Of a stretch of 64,000 nt of DNA, positions 63,747 through 64,000 are shown piece by piece (within the stretch, counting starts at the first letter, position 1; each line of letters begins with the position of its first letter). The stretch spans positions 124,001-188,000 of the forward strand of contig NZ_FYAU01000016.1 in NCBI RefSeq assembly GCF_900185725.1. Reading direction: 5' to 3'. The notes beneath the pieces are model-generated. The model was given only the letters and a program-made list of their open reading frames with translations. It searched no databases and had not been told where the DNA came from. The DNA comes from Stappia sp. TSB10P1A. Lineage in GTDB: Bacteria; Pseudomonadota; Alphaproteobacteria; Rhizobiales; Stappiaceae. The position numbers and the translations under genes were made by a program.

Positions 63747-64000
63747 GATGGGCGATGTTCTCCGCCTGAATGTTCCAACCTTGCGTGTTGCCGCGCAGGA
63801 CCTCGAGGCGCCGATGCTCCGGCAGCGCCTCGAAGCCGCTTTCGGTGATCGTCAGCAGGGTTCCTCCCGCCACCGGCTCGAGCCGGAACTCGACCAGCGT
63901 TGTCGGCTGGTCGGCGACGGCAAGCCCGGACGCCTCGTCGAAATCGTGCCAGCGGAACGAGAGCAGCCTCTCGGACTCCATCTTCTCCACAGTGGCGAGC
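63733..64000 (-). CDS. SRPBCC/AHSA1-domain protein, C-terminal part
   Basis: The last 88 or so residues of a START-like AHSA1 protein, cut off by the window end. VEKMESERLLSFRWHDFDEA, TTLVEFRLEPVAGGTLLTIT, ESGFEALPEHRR and WNIQAENIAHHV are typical of the family. The frame is open to the last base, so the ATG at 63990 is internal. It precedes and overlaps arsR. Confidence 0.85.
   Translation of the reverse strand, partial: LATVEKMESERLLSFRWHDFDEASGLAVADQPTTLVEFRLEPVAGGTLLTITESGFEALPEHRRLEVLRGNTQGWNIQAENIAHHVAE

Overview
The window looks like a chromosomal segment of a high-GC alphaproteobacterium of the order Hyphomicrobiales (Rhizobiales). The gene sets, the CcrM-type GANTC methyltransferase, the F0 operon with both b and b' subunits, the NadQ/nadABC pair and the gene orders smc-dsbA-dciA/mutY and glyQ-lemA-glyS fit that group. 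A marine Stappiaceae-like organism is a guess. About 60 genes are supported, nearly all housekeeping. There are no rRNA genes, no recognisable tRNA genes, no insertion sequences, no prophage and no CRISPR array.

Layout. 0-12.5 kb: cell-envelope and small-metabolism genes (L,D-transpeptidase, dihydroorotase-like protein, class II amidotransferase), then the overlapping genes ygfZ / HD hydrolase, the pair PTP-like phosphatase / NadQ, a divergent marR-thioesterase pair, a pseudouridine synthase and a SleB-type wall hydrolase. 12.7-14.8 kb: an EAL-CBS-GGDEF c-di-GMP protein. 14.8-18.5 kb: the de novo NAD operon nadA-nadB-nadC, preceded by two palindromes that are good candidates for NadQ operators. 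19-26 kb: an MFS transporter, then glyQ-lemA-DUF2207-glyS. 26-36.5 kb: an S49 peptidase, uracil-DNA glycosylase, ETF-ubiquinone oxidoreductase, a flavodoxin-like protein, malic enzyme MaeB, a ceramidase-family membrane protein, MoaB and a Tat-exported metallo-hydrolase. 37-39.5 kb: a secreted EF-hand peptide, a radical SAM protein and RNase HII. 39.9-42.6 kb: atpI-atpB-atpE-b'-b. 42.8-49.6 kb: smc, a DsbA-like protein, a DciA-like protein, mutY and a 2OG-Fe(II) oxygenase. 49.7-53.4 kb: amn, ccrM and a hemerythrin. 54.5-59.8 kb: the glycine-cleavage operon gcvT-gcvH-osmC-gcvPA-gcvPB under a tandem glycine riboswitch. 60-64 kb: a lipoprotein, ispH, thrB, rnhA and an arsR-AHSA1 pair that runs off the window.

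The most informative non-coding features are: the paired NadQ-like palindromes at 18.6-18.7 kb; a repeated 12-bp palindrome between marR and the thioesterase gene; two consecutive long inverted repeats (59.86-60.02 kb) between a good sigma-70 promoter and the glycine riboswitch; a 119-bp near-perfect duplication of the hemerythrin upstream region that stops exactly at its start codon; and a family of dispersed hairpin repeats at 36.5-36.9, 39.6-39.8 and 53.5-54.4 kb. I found no convincing new defence, mobile or biosynthetic system. The novelty here lies in regulatory DNA and in a few unusual gene contexts.
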